A DNA stretch of 64,000 nucleotides from the NCBI GenBank assembly GCA_028285415.1, contig JANQPF010000029.1, forward strand, positions 1-64,000, given 5' to 3'. The notes under the pieces are model-generated. The model made no database searches, was not told the origin of the DNA, and saw nothing but the letters and a program-made list of their open reading frames with translations. Below are positions 40,429 to 51,936 of the stretch, one piece after another. Each line of letters starts with the position of its first letter. Within the stretch, counting starts at the first letter, position 1. The translations under genes were made by a program, and so were the position numbers. The stretch comes from Pseudomonadales bacterium. Lineage in GTDB: Bacteria > Pseudomonadota > Gammaproteobacteria > Pseudomonadales > Azotimanducaceae.

Positions 40429-41889
40429 ATGAGCGAACTGGCGTTTGCGTCCGCGACGGAGCTCGCGGCTAAAATACGCAGCAAAGAGATCTCGGCGGAA
40501 GAGCTGCTCGAGCTTTATCTGCAACGCGTCGACAAGTACAACCCCGAGCTGAACGCCATTGTCGTCGACATCCGCGACGCCGCCATCGAACGCGCACGTG
40601 CAATCGACGCAGCGCTTGCCCGCGGTGACGATCCGGGACCGTTTGCCGGGGTACCCATGACGGTGAAAGAGTCTTACAACGTCGCCGGCACGCCCACCAC
40701 CTGGGGCAACCCCGACTGGAAAGACAACGTCCCCACGGAAGATGCCGAATCGGTAAAGAAGCTGAAAAGCATCGGCGTCAACATTTTCGGCAAAACCAAT
40801 GTGCCGCTCTCACTCGCGGACTTTCAGAGCTACAACGACATCTACGGCACCACCAACAACCCCTACGACCACGAGCGCATTCCGGGCGGGTCCTCAGGCG
40901 GCTCGGCGGCCGCGCTGGCGGCGGGGCTTACCGGCATCGAAACCGGCTCGGACATCGGCGGCTCGATCCGCAATCCTGCGCACTTCTGCGGCATTTTCGG
41001 GCACAAGCCGACCTACAACCTGCTGTGGATGCGCGGACATACGCCGCCGGGCGACATCCGCTCGTCGTCCGACATATCCGTGATTGGCCCGATGGCCCGC
41101 TCCGCACACGATCTCGAAACGGCGCTGCGCGCCATGGCGGGACCCGACGAGATCGTGGCGCGCGGTTTCCAGCTGAACCTGCCGGAGTGGGGAGAACGCC
41201 GCCTTGCCGATCTGAAGGTTGCCGTATGGCGCAACGACGAACAGGCGCCCGTCAGCACCGAAACCGAAGCACGGGTCTCCATGGTTGCCCAGGCGCTTCG
41301 AGACGCCGGCGCCAGCGTCGATGACGATGCGCGCCCGGATTTCGCATCGGCACACAGCCATGACACCTACCAGGATCTGCTGCAGGCCACGATGGCTATG
41401 CGCATGCCGGACGACGACTACGACAGCCTCAAGGCATACGTTGACCAGCTCGATCCAAACGATCAGAGCGCGGGCGCCAAGGTGTTGCGCGCGCAGGTAT
41501 CCAGCTTCAAAGACTGGGGTAGCGCAAACGAAGCGCGTCATCAGCTGCGCTGGCGCTGGCATGAGTTTTTCAACCAATACGACATCCTGCTGACGCCGAT
41601 GATGGCAACGCCGGCTTTCAAACACGACCACCGCAAATTCGGTGAGCGCACCATCATGGTCGACAACGAAGAACGCCCTTACTTCGAGCAGGTGTTCTGG
41701 GCAGGTCTTACCGGCGTTGCGTTCCTGCCGTCCACCGTCATCCCCACGGGTCTGACAGAAGACGGACTGCCCATTGGCGTGCAGATCGTCAGCGCCGAGT
41801 ACAACGATCTGATCACCATTGGCATTGCGCAGGAACTCGAAGCGGCCGGCTTCACGTTTACACCGCCGCCGAACTATCTCGACGACTGA
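40429..41889 (+). CDS. Amidase signature family enzyme
   Basis: A 486-aa amidase with the Ser-cisSer-Lys machinery: Lys in MTVKESYN near residue 79, cis-Ser and nucleophile in PGGSSGGSAAALAAG near 154-168, and the second Ser segment GSDIGGSIRNPAHFCG near 175-190. It hydrolyses an amide of unknown identity. I start at the ATG at 40429, with GGGGAAGG before it. It is the first gene of the apparent mevalonate operon; mvaD starts 9 nt after its stop. A link to isoprenoid biosynthesis is not established. Confidence 0.9.
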   Translation: MSELAFASATELAAKIRSKEISAEELLELYLQRVDKYNPELNAIVVDIRDAAIERARAIDAALARGDDPGPFAGVPMTVKESYNVAGTPTTWGNPDWKDNVPTEDAESVKKLKSIGVNIFGKTNVPLSLADFQSYNDIYGTTNNPYDHERIPGGSSGGSAAALAAGLTGIETGSDIGGSIRNPAHFCGIFGHKPTYNLLWMRGHTPPGDIRSSSDISVIGPMARSAHDLETALRAMAGPDEIVARGFQLNLPEWGERRLADLKVAVWRNDEQAPVSTETEARVSMVAQALRDAGASVDDDARPDFASAHSHDTYQDLLQATMAMRMPDDDYDSLKAYVDQLDPNDQSAGAKVLRAQVSSFKDWGSANEARHQLRWRWHEFFNQYDILLTPMMATPAFKHDHRKFGERTIMVDNEERPYFEQVFWAGLTGVAFLPSTVIPTGLTEDGLPIGVQIVSAEYNDLITIGIAQELEAAGFTFTPPPNYLDD

Positions 41890-41898
41890 CACACGACC

Positions 41899-42837
41899 AT
41901 GACAACGGCGGTTGCGCACCCGAACATTGCCCTGGTCAAGTACTGGGGCAAGCAGACTAAGCCCGGTAACCTGCCCGCCACGCCGAACCTGTCCATCACC
42001 CTCGATACGCTGCTGACAGAAACGACGGTCACAGCAGCGGAGCGGGATGAGTTTCTGCTGAACGGTAGAGCGGTGCAGGACGCGAAGGTGGCGCGCTTCC
42101 TCGGCGCGCTGCGCAACCGCTACCCGCTGCCGGCTTACAGGATCCAGTCGGAGAACAATTTCCCGACGGGTGCGGGCCTCGCGTCCTCGGCATCCGGCTT
42201 CGCGGCGCTCATGTGTGCAATCAATGCCGATGCCGGACTCAACATGAACGCCGAAATCATGTCCGAGTGGGCACGCCTCGGCTCCGCCAGCGCCGCGCGG
42301 TCGTGCTTTGACGGCTTCGTTGCCCTCGTGCCTCCGCTCTGGCGTGCGCAGCGCCTGGCACCCGCGGCGCACTGGCCCCTCAGCGTGGTTGTCGCGGTGA
42401 CCAGCAACGAAGCGAAATCGGTCAGCAGCACCCAGGGTATGGAACGATCGCGGGAGACGTCCGCCTTTTACAACGCCTGGGTGCGGGCCTCCGGCGACGA
42501 CTTCGCGTGCGCAAGCGACGCCATCAACCAGCAGGACTTCGAACAGCTCTCTGAAGTCGCCGAGCTCAGCTGTCTCAAGATGCACAGTATCATGTTGACA
42601 AGCAAACCAACGCTCATGTACTGGAACGCCGCAACGCTCGCCTGCATGGAAGAGATCCGCCGGCTGCGCAGCGACGGCACGCCCGTCTTCTTTACGATCG
42701 ACGCCGGACCGCAGGTCAAAGCCGTATGCCTGCCTGATGCGGTGGACAGCGTGACGCAAGCCCTCGGCGGCATCCCCGGGGTCAAGCAAACCATCGTCTG
42801 CAACCTCGGCGGCGGCGCCCGCGTCATCTCGCCTTGA
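41899..42837 (+). CDS. mvaD: Diphosphomevalonate decarboxylase
   Basis: A 312-aa GHMP-family decarboxylase that converts mevalonate 5-diphosphate to isopentenyl diphosphate with ATP. Signature parts are HPNIALVKYWGK (residues 7-18), LPATPNLSITLD near 24-35, the ATP loop FPTGAGLASSASGFAAL near 90-106, and the FFTIDAGPQVKAV segment near 273-285. The TGA stop overlaps the TTG start of the next gene. It is the last step of the pathway, and the two next genes supply earlier steps. Confidence 0.93.
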   Translation: MTTAVAHPNIALVKYWGKQTKPGNLPATPNLSITLDTLLTETTVTAAERDEFLLNGRAVQDAKVARFLGALRNRYPLPAYRIQSENNFPTGAGLASSASGFAALMCAINADAGLNMNAEIMSEWARLGSASAARSCFDGFVALVPPLWRAQRLAPAAHWPLSVVVAVTSNEAKSVSSTQGMERSRETSAFYNAWVRASGDDFACASDAINQQDFEQLSEVAELSCLKMHSIMLTSKPTLMYWNAATLACMEEIRRLRSDGTPVFFTIDAGPQVKAVCLPDAVDSVTQALGGIPGVKQTIVCNLGGGARVISP

Positions 42838-43758
42838 TTGCAAGCGCTCCCGGCAAACTGGTCCTGTGGGGTGAATACGCCGTGCTCGCGGGTGCGCCGG
42901 CTGCTGTCATGGCGGTCAACCGTCGTGCGACGGTGCAGGTCAAACCCGCTCCCGCCTGGCAGTTTACGAGCGCCGGTCTGCCGACCGCCGGCGTTTATTG
43001 CGGTACGGGCGAGTTCACCGGAACCCCAACCGCGGGTACCGCCGAAGCTGTGCTTCGTCACTTCGGCTACGGCGCGTTGCCCCAGCCTGCCATGCGGGTA
43101 CACAGCGCAACTGAAGACTTTTTCGACAACAGCGTTAAGCTTGGTCTGGGCTCCTCTGCGGCAATCTGCGCTGCCACTACCGCAGCCTTCGGTCACCAAC
43201 TCCGGCACGCGGTGAGCCTCGATGACGCGCTGGCCGTGCATCACCGCCTGCAGGGTGGGGGCAGCGGGCTGGACGTGGCGGCAAGCTGGCACGGCGGCGT
43301 CATCCGCTTCGAACGCACGTCGGATGTCGTGGACGTCACCGCGACCACGCTGCCCGACAATCTCTGTTGGCAAGTCGTATTCACTGGCACGCCCGCGGTC
43401 ACCGCTGCTCACGTGTCGAGCTTCAACGCCTGGCGGGAAAGTGAGGACAACGGCGTGCTCGAGGTCCTTGCCGATGCAAGCAGCGCGCTCTTCTCCGCGT
43501 CCCGGGATCTAAGCGCCTGGCGCCGTTACATCACCGCGCTCGGCGATCTCGACGCCGCCGCCGGGCTGAACATTTTTACGCAAGAACACGCGCAATTAGC
43601 TACAATCGCGGCCGCGCATGGCCTGGTGTACAAACCCTGTGGTGCCGGCGGCGGTGACATAGGCATTGCCGTCGGCGACGAGCCCGCCGCCGTTGCAGCG
43701 TTTACCGCAGCAGCCAGCGCACAGAACTTTGTGCCACTCGATTTGGAGATCGCCACCG

Positions 43759-46005
<2,247 letters not shown>

Positions 46006-46029
46006 TCACAGACCCGTCCAGCCCGAGGC

Positions 46030-46638
46030 TCACGACGCCTGAAAGCTCGGCCGCTCGTTGACGGCGGCATACCAGCGGCCGATGTTGTCGAGCTCCGGCA
46101 GTTCGACGACCTTCACCATCTTTGCGAAGTCCAGCGCAATCACGAGCGTAATGTCGGCAATGCTGAACTTGTCGCCTGCGAGATAGGTGTTGTCGGCGAG
46201 CTGAGCGTCGAACATGGCAAGCGCCTTCGGCGCCTTTTCAGCGCAGACCTGTCCCCACTCGGCAACGCAGGTCTCACGGTCTTTGAAGAACCCCGTGATG
46301 TTACGAAACGCGCCCGCAACTTCGGCCATGAAGTTGAGCTCCACGCGACGCTGCCACATGTCGACCAGCGCGCTCTCGAGCGGACCCTCGCCAAACAGAT
46401 TCGGTTCCGGATGCAGGCCTTCCAGATAACGGCAGATGGCTACCGATTCACCAATGAAGGTACCGTCGTCGAGCTCCAGGACCGGGACACGTCCCGCTGG
46501 ATTCTTGGCCAGGTATTCGGGCGTGATGTTCTCCCCGGCGCGGATGTCGACCGGCACCCGCTCCATCTCCACCCCTTTCTCGGCCATGAACACCTGGACA
46601 CGGCGTGCGTTGGGGCTGGGTGATTCGTGTAGTTTCAT
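46030..46638 (-). CDS. Glutathione S-transferase family protein
   Basis: A 202-aa GST. The thioredoxin-like N-domain begins MKLHESPSPNARRVQVFMAEKG, and the glutathione-contact VPVLELDDGTFIGESVAICRYLE is near residues 50-72. The helical C-domain contains FSIADITLVIALDF near 157-170. It probably conjugates or reduces electrophiles with glutathione. It converges with the mevalonate operon, with 24 nt between. Confidence 0.88.
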   Translation of the reverse strand: MKLHESPSPNARRVQVFMAEKGVEMERVPVDIRAGENITPEYLAKNPAGRVPVLELDDGTFIGESVAICRYLEGLHPEPNLFGEGPLESALVDMWQRRVELNFMAEVAGAFRNITGFFKDRETCVAEWGQVCAEKAPKALAMFDAQLADNTYLAGDKFSIADITLVIALDFAKMVKVVELPELDNIGRWYAAVNERPSFQAS

Positions 46639-46664
46639 CGGTCCTTCCTCGTTTTAGTTATGAC

Positions 46665-47468
46665 TCAGTCTTTGTCATCGTCCAGCGACAGGTGGCTGGT
46701 ATCCGGCGCTGGCGGCGGTTTGTCCTTGTCGCGGGTATCTAGATCAACCCCCGTTTCCGCCACGTCGAAATCGACCGCATCCACGTCGATCGGCGCATCT
46801 GTCTCACGCGCAATCTCACCCAGGTCCGAGCCGAGTTCGGCGACGTCAAAGTCTGCATTGATGTCGACGTGAACCTCGTCCTGCGGTTCACCGAGCTGTG
46901 CGCCGGGTTCAGCCACGCTGAGATGATCCACGTTGGGTGTCGCCACTTCGGGTTCTGGCTCGTCGGTGACAAACACCGCGCCCTGAACGGAAAGATGTGA
47001 GGTATCCACCTGCGCGTCCGGTTCCTCCGGGCGCTCGGCGTCCGTCAGTACGTCTGCACCGACCGGCAGCACCTGCAGGTTGTCGTCATTTTGCACATCC
47101 GGCACATCCCGCTGAGCGTCTGCGGATGGCGGTGGCGCGGATGGCGGTGGCGTTGGTGCGGATTTGGCCTGGGGTTGCGATGACGGTTGCGCGGACTCGG
47201 CGGGAGCCGTCTCACCGCCCTCCACCGGCAACACTCTGAGGCGTGCGCCGGCTTTCTTGAACACTTCCTGATAGCGGGCTGCGGTGCGTGCGTCGGTCGC
47301 CTTCTTGACCACCACCGCCTTCCCGGAGAAGAGCACCTCCATGCGATCGTCGTCGAGTTTCAGAACGCCCGCCAACCGCTTCTTGACCACCGCGGCGTGC
47401 TGACCTTCGTTGATTTCGCCTGCGTAAACGAGCTTGTACTGCTCCGCGTTGTCCGGTTCGCCTGCCAT
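46665..47468 (-). CDS. Acidic protein with degenerate C-terminal repeats
   Basis: A 267-aa protein. Residues about 10-80 form a small domain (YKLVYAGEINEGQHAAVVKK, then KAVVVKKATDARTAARYQEVFKKAGARLRVLP), a pattern found at the N-terminus of uncharacterised gammaproteobacterial proteins. A Pro/Ala/Ser-rich linker follows (near 85-115). The C-terminal half holds an acidic repeat: DTSHLSV, NVDHLSV, DINADFDVAELG, DVDAVDFDVAETG, DTSHLSLDD, spaced about 25-30 residues. I start at ATG 47468. There is no signal peptide or TM segment. The function is unknown; it is divergent from the ADH gene. Confidence 0.65.
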   Translation of the reverse strand: MAGEPDNAEQYKLVYAGEINEGQHAAVVKKRLAGVLKLDDDRMEVLFSGKAVVVKKATDARTAARYQEVFKKAGARLRVLPVEGGETAPAESAQPSSQPQAKSAPTPPPSAPPPSADAQRDVPDVQNDDNLQVLPVGADVLTDAERPEEPDAQVDTSHLSVQGAVFVTDEPEPEVATPNVDHLSVAEPGAQLGEPQDEVHVDINADFDVAELGSDLGEIARETDAPIDVDAVDFDVAETGVDLDTRDKDKPPPAPDTSHLSLDDDKD

Positions 47469-47543
47469 GGCGGCGAGACTACACGTGATTGATCTCAAAA
47501 CCTAGTCGAGCCAAGATGCGCCAAGCACAGGGAGGGAAACGTC

Positions 47544-48638
47544 ATGGGAACCGCTGCCAACGTCGTCGTGTTACCGCAGGATACCGCCGAGCTGCGGATC
47601 GAATCGCTGACGCTTCCGGACCCCGGTCCGACGCAGGTTGTCGTCAAGCAATTCGCCTCTGGCATCTGCCACTCGCAGCTGCACCAGATGCATCGGCCGC
47701 GACAGCATCCGGTGGTCCTTGGCCACGAATCCACCGGCGTGGTGCTACAGACCGGCTCTGACGTGAACCACGTGAAAGAGGGTGATACGGTGCTCGTCAC
47801 CTGGGTGCCACGCAACGCCGCTGTCGCCGACGCCGTACCGCTGACGGCACAGATTGACGTCAGCGACGGCCAGGCGATATCCGAAAACGTTTTCACCTGG
47901 GCTGATCACACCATCTGCGATCAGCAGTACGTGGTCAAAGTAGATCCCAACATCAAGACGGACGTCACCGCGATCATCGGCTGCGCGGTGATGACGGGTG
48001 CCGGTGCCGTCATCCATACCGCCCGGGTGCAACCCGGCAACAGCGTCGTGATCTTCGGCGTGGGCGGCGTGGGGCTGTCCGCGGTGGTCGGCGCAAAAAT
48101 GGCCGGAGCGGACCCGATCATCGCGGTCGATCTCGACGATACCAAGCTCGAGTTCGCCAAAGCCTTCGGCGCAACGCATGGCATCAACGCAAGCCAGGTC
48201 GACCCCGTCGAAGCGGTCCACGAACTGACCCGCAAGTTGGATCAGTTCACGATCCTGAAGCAGCCCGTTTCCGGCGCGGACTTTGCGTTCGACTGCATCG
48301 GCATCCGCAAAACGATGGAACAGATTGTGCCGGCCTGCCGCGCGGGTCACTTTGGTGTCTGTGACGGCGGCACGGCCGTGCTCGTTGGCGTGCCGACCAC
48401 GCCGGTAGAGCTCAACGCCATCGACGTTCTGATCAGCGAAAAACACTTCATCGGCAGTATCGGTGGCTCCTGCGCGCCTGACCGGGACTTCCCGCGATTT
48501 CTCGAGTGGCACGAAAACGGGGATCTGAACCTGGAGGCGATGGTGACCGCGCGCTATCGGCTCGAAGACATCAACGAAGCAACCACCGCACTGGCTGAAG
48601 GCAACATAAGCGGCCGCGCCATTCTGGAATTCGACTGA
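47544..48638 (+). CDS. Zinc-type alcohol dehydrogenase, medium-chain family
   Basis: A 364-aa MDR enzyme. Catalytic zinc ligands are Cys in GICHSQLH near residue 42, His-Glu in GHESTGVV near 61-62, and Cys in GCAVMTGAG near 151. The cofactor motif VIFGVGGVGLSAVVGAKMAG is near 168-187. The four-Cys structural zinc loop of most zinc ADHs is missing; that region reads VTWVPRNAAVADAVPLTAQ. The rest resembles class III-like ADHs. GGGAGG lies before the ATG. An alpha/beta hydrolase gene follows after 7 nt. Confidence 0.85.
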   Translation: MGTAANVVVLPQDTAELRIESLTLPDPGPTQVVVKQFASGICHSQLHQMHRPRQHPVVLGHESTGVVLQTGSDVNHVKEGDTVLVTWVPRNAAVADAVPLTAQIDVSDGQAISENVFTWADHTICDQQYVVKVDPNIKTDVTAIIGCAVMTGAGAVIHTARVQPGNSVVIFGVGGVGLSAVVGAKMAGADPIIAVDLDDTKLEFAKAFGATHGINASQVDPVEAVHELTRKLDQFTILKQPVSGADFAFDCIGIRKTMEQIVPACRAGHFGVCDGGTAVLVGVPTTPVELNAIDVLISEKHFIGSIGGSCAPDRDFPRFLEWHENGDLNLEAMVTARYRLEDINEATTALAEGNISGRAILEFD

Positions 48639-48645
48639 AAAGATA

Positions 48646-49476
48646 ATGCACACCACGCACTTTCTGCACAACAAAGGCAGCAGCGACGCGCCGATCGAGA
48701 CGGCTTACTTCGATATCGGCGCCGGCGCGCCGCTTGTGCTCCTGCACGGCTTCACCGGTGCAAAGCTCGATTTTGCCGACCAGATGGGGTGGTTCGCCGA
48801 CGATCACCGGGTGCTGGCGCTCGACCAGCGCGGACATGGCGAAAGCAGCAACCAGGGCCCCTATCTGCTCGAGACGATGACCGAAGATCTCTTCGGTTTT
48901 CTGGACGCGCTGGATATCGGCCGCTGCCATCTGCTTGGCCACTCGATGGGCGGGATGGTTGCCATACGCGCGCTGCTTGCTCAGCCGGAACGTTTTGCCT
49001 CGGCGATTCTCATGGACACAACGGCGTATCCGCTCGGGCTTTTCACCGCAAAGACCAGGGCGCAGCTCACAGAGCTCATCCGCGCCGGCGGCTGCGTGAG
49101 CATGCTCGACGGCATGCGCCATCAGCGGCTCAGCGCGGCGGAACAGCGTGGCGTCGACTTTGTCGGCGAGGCTGAACACTGGCGGCGGATTCGCGTCAAG
49201 CTCGAACAAATGGACACAGAAGCGTTCATTGAGCTCATGACCCACATGGAAAACTACGACAGCCGCCTGGAAGCGCTTGCCGGGGTCACGACGCCCACAA
49301 CGGTGCTCGTTGGCGCCAAGGACAAGCCGTTCATCAAGCCGTCAAAGCAGATGCAGCGTGCACTTCCCAACGGTGAGCTCAAGGTCATCCCCAAGGCTGC
49401 GCACTGCCCGCAGTACGAAAACGCCGATGCGTGGCGCCAGGCGGTGGCGGAGCATCTGGCAGCCGCATCAAGCTGA
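48646..49476 (+). CDS. Alpha/beta-fold hydrolase
   Basis: A 276-aa alpha/beta hydrolase. The oxyanion region is LVLLHGFTGAK near residues 30-40, the nucleophile elbow is GHSMGG (Ser100), and the catalytic His is in PKAAHCPQYENADAW near 251. DQRGHGESS near 60-68 is typical of the family. It hydrolyses an ester, lactone or C-C bond, substrate unknown. It sits between the ADH and PPK2 genes on the same strand. Confidence 0.88.
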   Translation: MHTTHFLHNKGSSDAPIETAYFDIGAGAPLVLLHGFTGAKLDFADQMGWFADDHRVLALDQRGHGESSNQGPYLLETMTEDLFGFLDALDIGRCHLLGHSMGGMVAIRALLAQPERFASAILMDTTAYPLGLFTAKTRAQLTELIRAGGCVSMLDGMRHQRLSAAEQRGVDFVGEAEHWRRIRVKLEQMDTEAFIELMTHMENYDSRLEALAGVTTPTTVLVGAKDKPFIKPSKQMQRALPNGELKVIPKAAHCPQYENADAWRQAVAEHLAAASS

Positions 49477-49491
49477 TTCTGAGGGACCCCT

Positions 49492-50343
49492 TTGGCTTTC
49501 AAAACGCACGAACATCTCTTTACGCCCGGGCGGGCGTTGTCCAGCTATCCCACGCTGATCAAACGACCGAACAACGTCGCTGCAATCCTGGAAAGCCAGG
49601 TCGCACGCATTATCGAGTCCCAGGAAACGCTCTATGCCGACGGGCGTCATGCGCTACTGCTGATTTTCCAGGGGATGGACTGCGCAGGGAAAGACTCGAC
49701 CATCAAGCACGTGCTGAGCGGCGTCAATCCGCAGGGTGTCGACGTCGCCAACTTCCGCGAGCCAACCCGCAACGAGGTGGCGCACAGCTACCTGTGGCGT
49801 TACTGGCGACAGATGCCACGCCGCGGGCTGATGGGCGTGTTCAATCGCTCACACTATGAAGAGGTGCTGGTCATGCGCGTCCATCCCGAGCTGTTCGAAG
49901 AACGCCGGATGCCGCACCAGGATCTGGACGATGCGTTCTGGGCGTCACGCTGCGCAGATCTCGCCTATCTGGAAGATCACCTGACACGCAACGGGATTCA
50001 CGTCGTCAAGTTTTTCCTGAACCTGTCGCGGGAAGAGCAGCGTGAGCGTTTACTCGGGCGTATCGACCGGGAGCACAAGAACTGGAAGTTCGATCCCAGA
50101 GACGTCAAGGAGCGACAGCACTGGGACGACTATCGAACCGCATACGCGGAAGCCATCGAACGCACCCACACCGGAGAGTGTCCGTGGTACATCATCCCCG
50201 CTGACCACAAACCGACTACCCGCGCGCTGGTGGCGCAGATCATCGCCGAGAAGCTGGACGCCATGCCCATCCGCATCCCGCACCTCGGCACCAAAGCGCG
50301 CGAAGAACTCGCCACCGCGCGCGCGGTTCTCATGAAAGACTGA
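49492..50343 (+). CDS. Polyphosphate kinase 2 family protein
   Basis: A 283-aa PPK2-type polyphosphate:nucleotide phosphotransferase. The Walker A motif QGMDCAGKDSTIKHV is near residues 60-74, the lid region FREPTRNEVAHSYLWRYWR near 88-106, and FNRSHYEEVLVMRVHPE near 116-132. It moves phosphate between polyphosphate and AMP/ADP or GDP. Translation starts at a TTG at 49492. It lies 15 nt after the hydrolase gene. The nucleotide specificity class cannot be judged with certainty. Confidence 0.9.
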   Translation: MAFKTHEHLFTPGRALSSYPTLIKRPNNVAAILESQVARIIESQETLYADGRHALLLIFQGMDCAGKDSTIKHVLSGVNPQGVDVANFREPTRNEVAHSYLWRYWRQMPRRGLMGVFNRSHYEEVLVMRVHPELFEERRMPHQDLDDAFWASRCADLAYLEDHLTRNGIHVVKFFLNLSREEQRERLLGRIDREHKNWKFDPRDVKERQHWDDYRTAYAEAIERTHTGECPWYIIPADHKPTTRALVAQIIAEKLDAMPIRIPHLGTKAREELATARAVLMKD

Positions 50344-51474
50344 TCAGAGACCGGCGTAGGCCGCCTGCAGCAGGCTGTAGCCCCGCGTGTCGCCGAGGAG
50401 TCCCGACTCCATCTTGTTCATCACATACGAGCAGCAAAGATGCGCGTCGGCGTCCACGACAATCGTAGAACCACCCCAGCCGCCCCAGTAGCCAATTCGC
50501 TCGTTCGGGCCCATGGGGATGATGTCGCTGTTCAAGCCATAACCCATGCCAAACCGGATCGGCACGCCGAGCACGAGGTCTTTGCCGTTGTACTGCTCAT
50601 CATAGATCCGGTCGGCGCCCGCTGCGGACAGTAACTCGACGCCAAACGCTTTGCCGCCGTTGGCCATTGCCGTCTGCGCGCGCACGACGCTGCGCGCGTT
50701 GCCATGCCCGTTCGCGGCCGGAATCTCGGCCTTGCGCCAACCCGGGGTGGACGACGCACGGGCATCAATTGCAGGATTTCTGAACGTTCGTCCGGCTATC
50801 GATTCCGGATCGGGCGCTTCATCCGCCGGGGCGGCTTGCGGAGCAATGAGTGTACCGATGCGATGAAAGTGCTCTTCACCCGTGCCGATATGAAAGTCCG
50901 CACCGAGCGGCTCGGCAATCTCCTCGCGAAAAAACGTGCCCAGCGACTTGCCCGTCACCCGGCGCACCACTTCACCAATCAGATGCCCCTGGGTCAGCGC
51001 GTGGTAGCCGCTCGCCGTGCCCGGCTCCCACCACGGCGCCTGACGCGCAAGCGCGTCTACGACCCGGTCCCAATCGTAGAATTCGGGATCCCGCATCGGC
51101 TCGTCCATCCCGGAAAGACCAGCCATGTGGCTCATGAAGTGGCGGACCTCTACCGCCTCCTTGCCGTTCTGACCAAACTCAGGCCAGTACTCCGTCACTC
51201 TGGCGTTGAAGTCGATGGCACCGCGGTCTGCCAGCACGAGCGCACACAGGGCCGCCATGGTTTTGGTCGTGGAGTAGACGTTGACAATGGTGTCTTCCTC
51301 CCAGGGTTCGGTGCCTTCCGGATTTCGATAGCCACCCCAGAGATCAACCACGAATTCCCCTTCGACGGTGATCGCTACGCTTGCGCCAACGTCTCCCTTC
51401 TCGCGGAAATTTTTCTCGAACGTTTCGCGAACTGCGGCGAACTGCTCGTCGCAGAAACCCTGAATATCGGTCAT
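50344..51474 (-). CDS. Serine hydrolase (class C beta-lactamase/EstB-like)
   Basis: A 376-aa cytosolic serine hydrolase. The catalytic S-x-x-K is S68-T-T-K71 (YSTTKTMAAL), the YxxN-like element YHALTQGHLIGE is near residue 156-167, and a GGWGGS stretch stands for the third motif. No signal peptide is seen, which suits an esterase or beta-lactamase-like enzyme of the EstB group. It is on the same strand as DUF35 and thiolase genes, 27 nt after the DUF35 stop, so it may act on an acyl-CoA-derived ester. Confidence 0.88.
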   Translation of the reverse strand: MTDIQGFCDEQFAAVRETFEKNFREKGDVGASVAITVEGEFVVDLWGGYRNPEGTEPWEEDTIVNVYSTTKTMAALCALVLADRGAIDFNARVTEYWPEFGQNGKEAVEVRHFMSHMAGLSGMDEPMRDPEFYDWDRVVDALARQAPWWEPGTASGYHALTQGHLIGEVVRRVTGKSLGTFFREEIAEPLGADFHIGTGEEHFHRIGTLIAPQAAPADEAPDPESIAGRTFRNPAIDARASSTPGWRKAEIPAANGHGNARSVVRAQTAMANGGKAFGVELLSAAGADRIYDEQYNGKDLVLGVPIRFGMGYGLNSDIIPMGPNERIGYWGGWGGSTIVVDADAHLCCSYVMNKMESGLLGDTRGYSLLQAAYAGL

Positions 51475-51501
51475 GTGGTGTCCTTTGTCAGTTGGGCGCG
51501 T

Positions 51502-51936
51502 TCACCGCAGCTGCCATTGCAGCAGCGTAAACGCGGGGTCGGCATCTTCGTGGTGTTCGAATACCCCGTCAACCTCGGCGCCAATCTCGACGGGCTGTTC
51601 GGGGTCACCAAGCAGGTTGCCAATCATCCGCACGTCTCCGGCCTGTGGCAGGCTGACGAGCACGACGATGTATGGCCCCTGCTCGCCGAGCGCCGGGTGC
51701 ACCGGATGCCAGACCCGCTCATAGCTGTAGATCACACCTTCAGGCGCCACTTCGACGAATCCGACATCGTCGCTGTGGCAGTGGTGGCATATCCACTCGG
51801 GTCCCCATTGCCAGCCTCCACACGCGTTACAACGCTGCGCCAGCAGACGGTTTTCCCGCAGTCCCTGCCAATACGGCTCATCGAGCGGCGTGGCCGCCGG
51901 CTGCGGCAGCCCGGCGTTCAAGTAGAAGTCATTCAT
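51502..51936 (-). CDS. DUF35 Zn-ribbon/OB-fold protein (acyl-CoA-binding partner)
   Basis: A 144-aa protein with a rubredoxin-like zinc ribbon (C36, C39, C50 and C53 in CNACGGWQWGPEWICHHC) and a C-terminal OB fold. DUF35 proteins form complexes with thiolase-fold enzymes, where they bind the acyl-CoA. Its start overlaps the thiolase stop by 4 nt (ATGA), which fits coupled translation of two subunits. Confidence 0.9.
   Translation of the reverse strand: MNDFYLNAGLPQPAATPLDEPYWQGLRENRLLAQRCNACGGWQWGPEWICHHCHSDDVGFVEVAPEGVIYSYERVWHPVHPALGEQGPYIVVLVSLPQAGDVRMIGNLLGDPEQPVEIGAEVDGVFEHHEDADPAFTLLQWQLR

Noticed and set aside
40894-42843. 649-codon minus-strand open frame over amidase and mvaD
   Set aside because: Antisense to two clearly identified enzymes, with composition typical of shadow frames.
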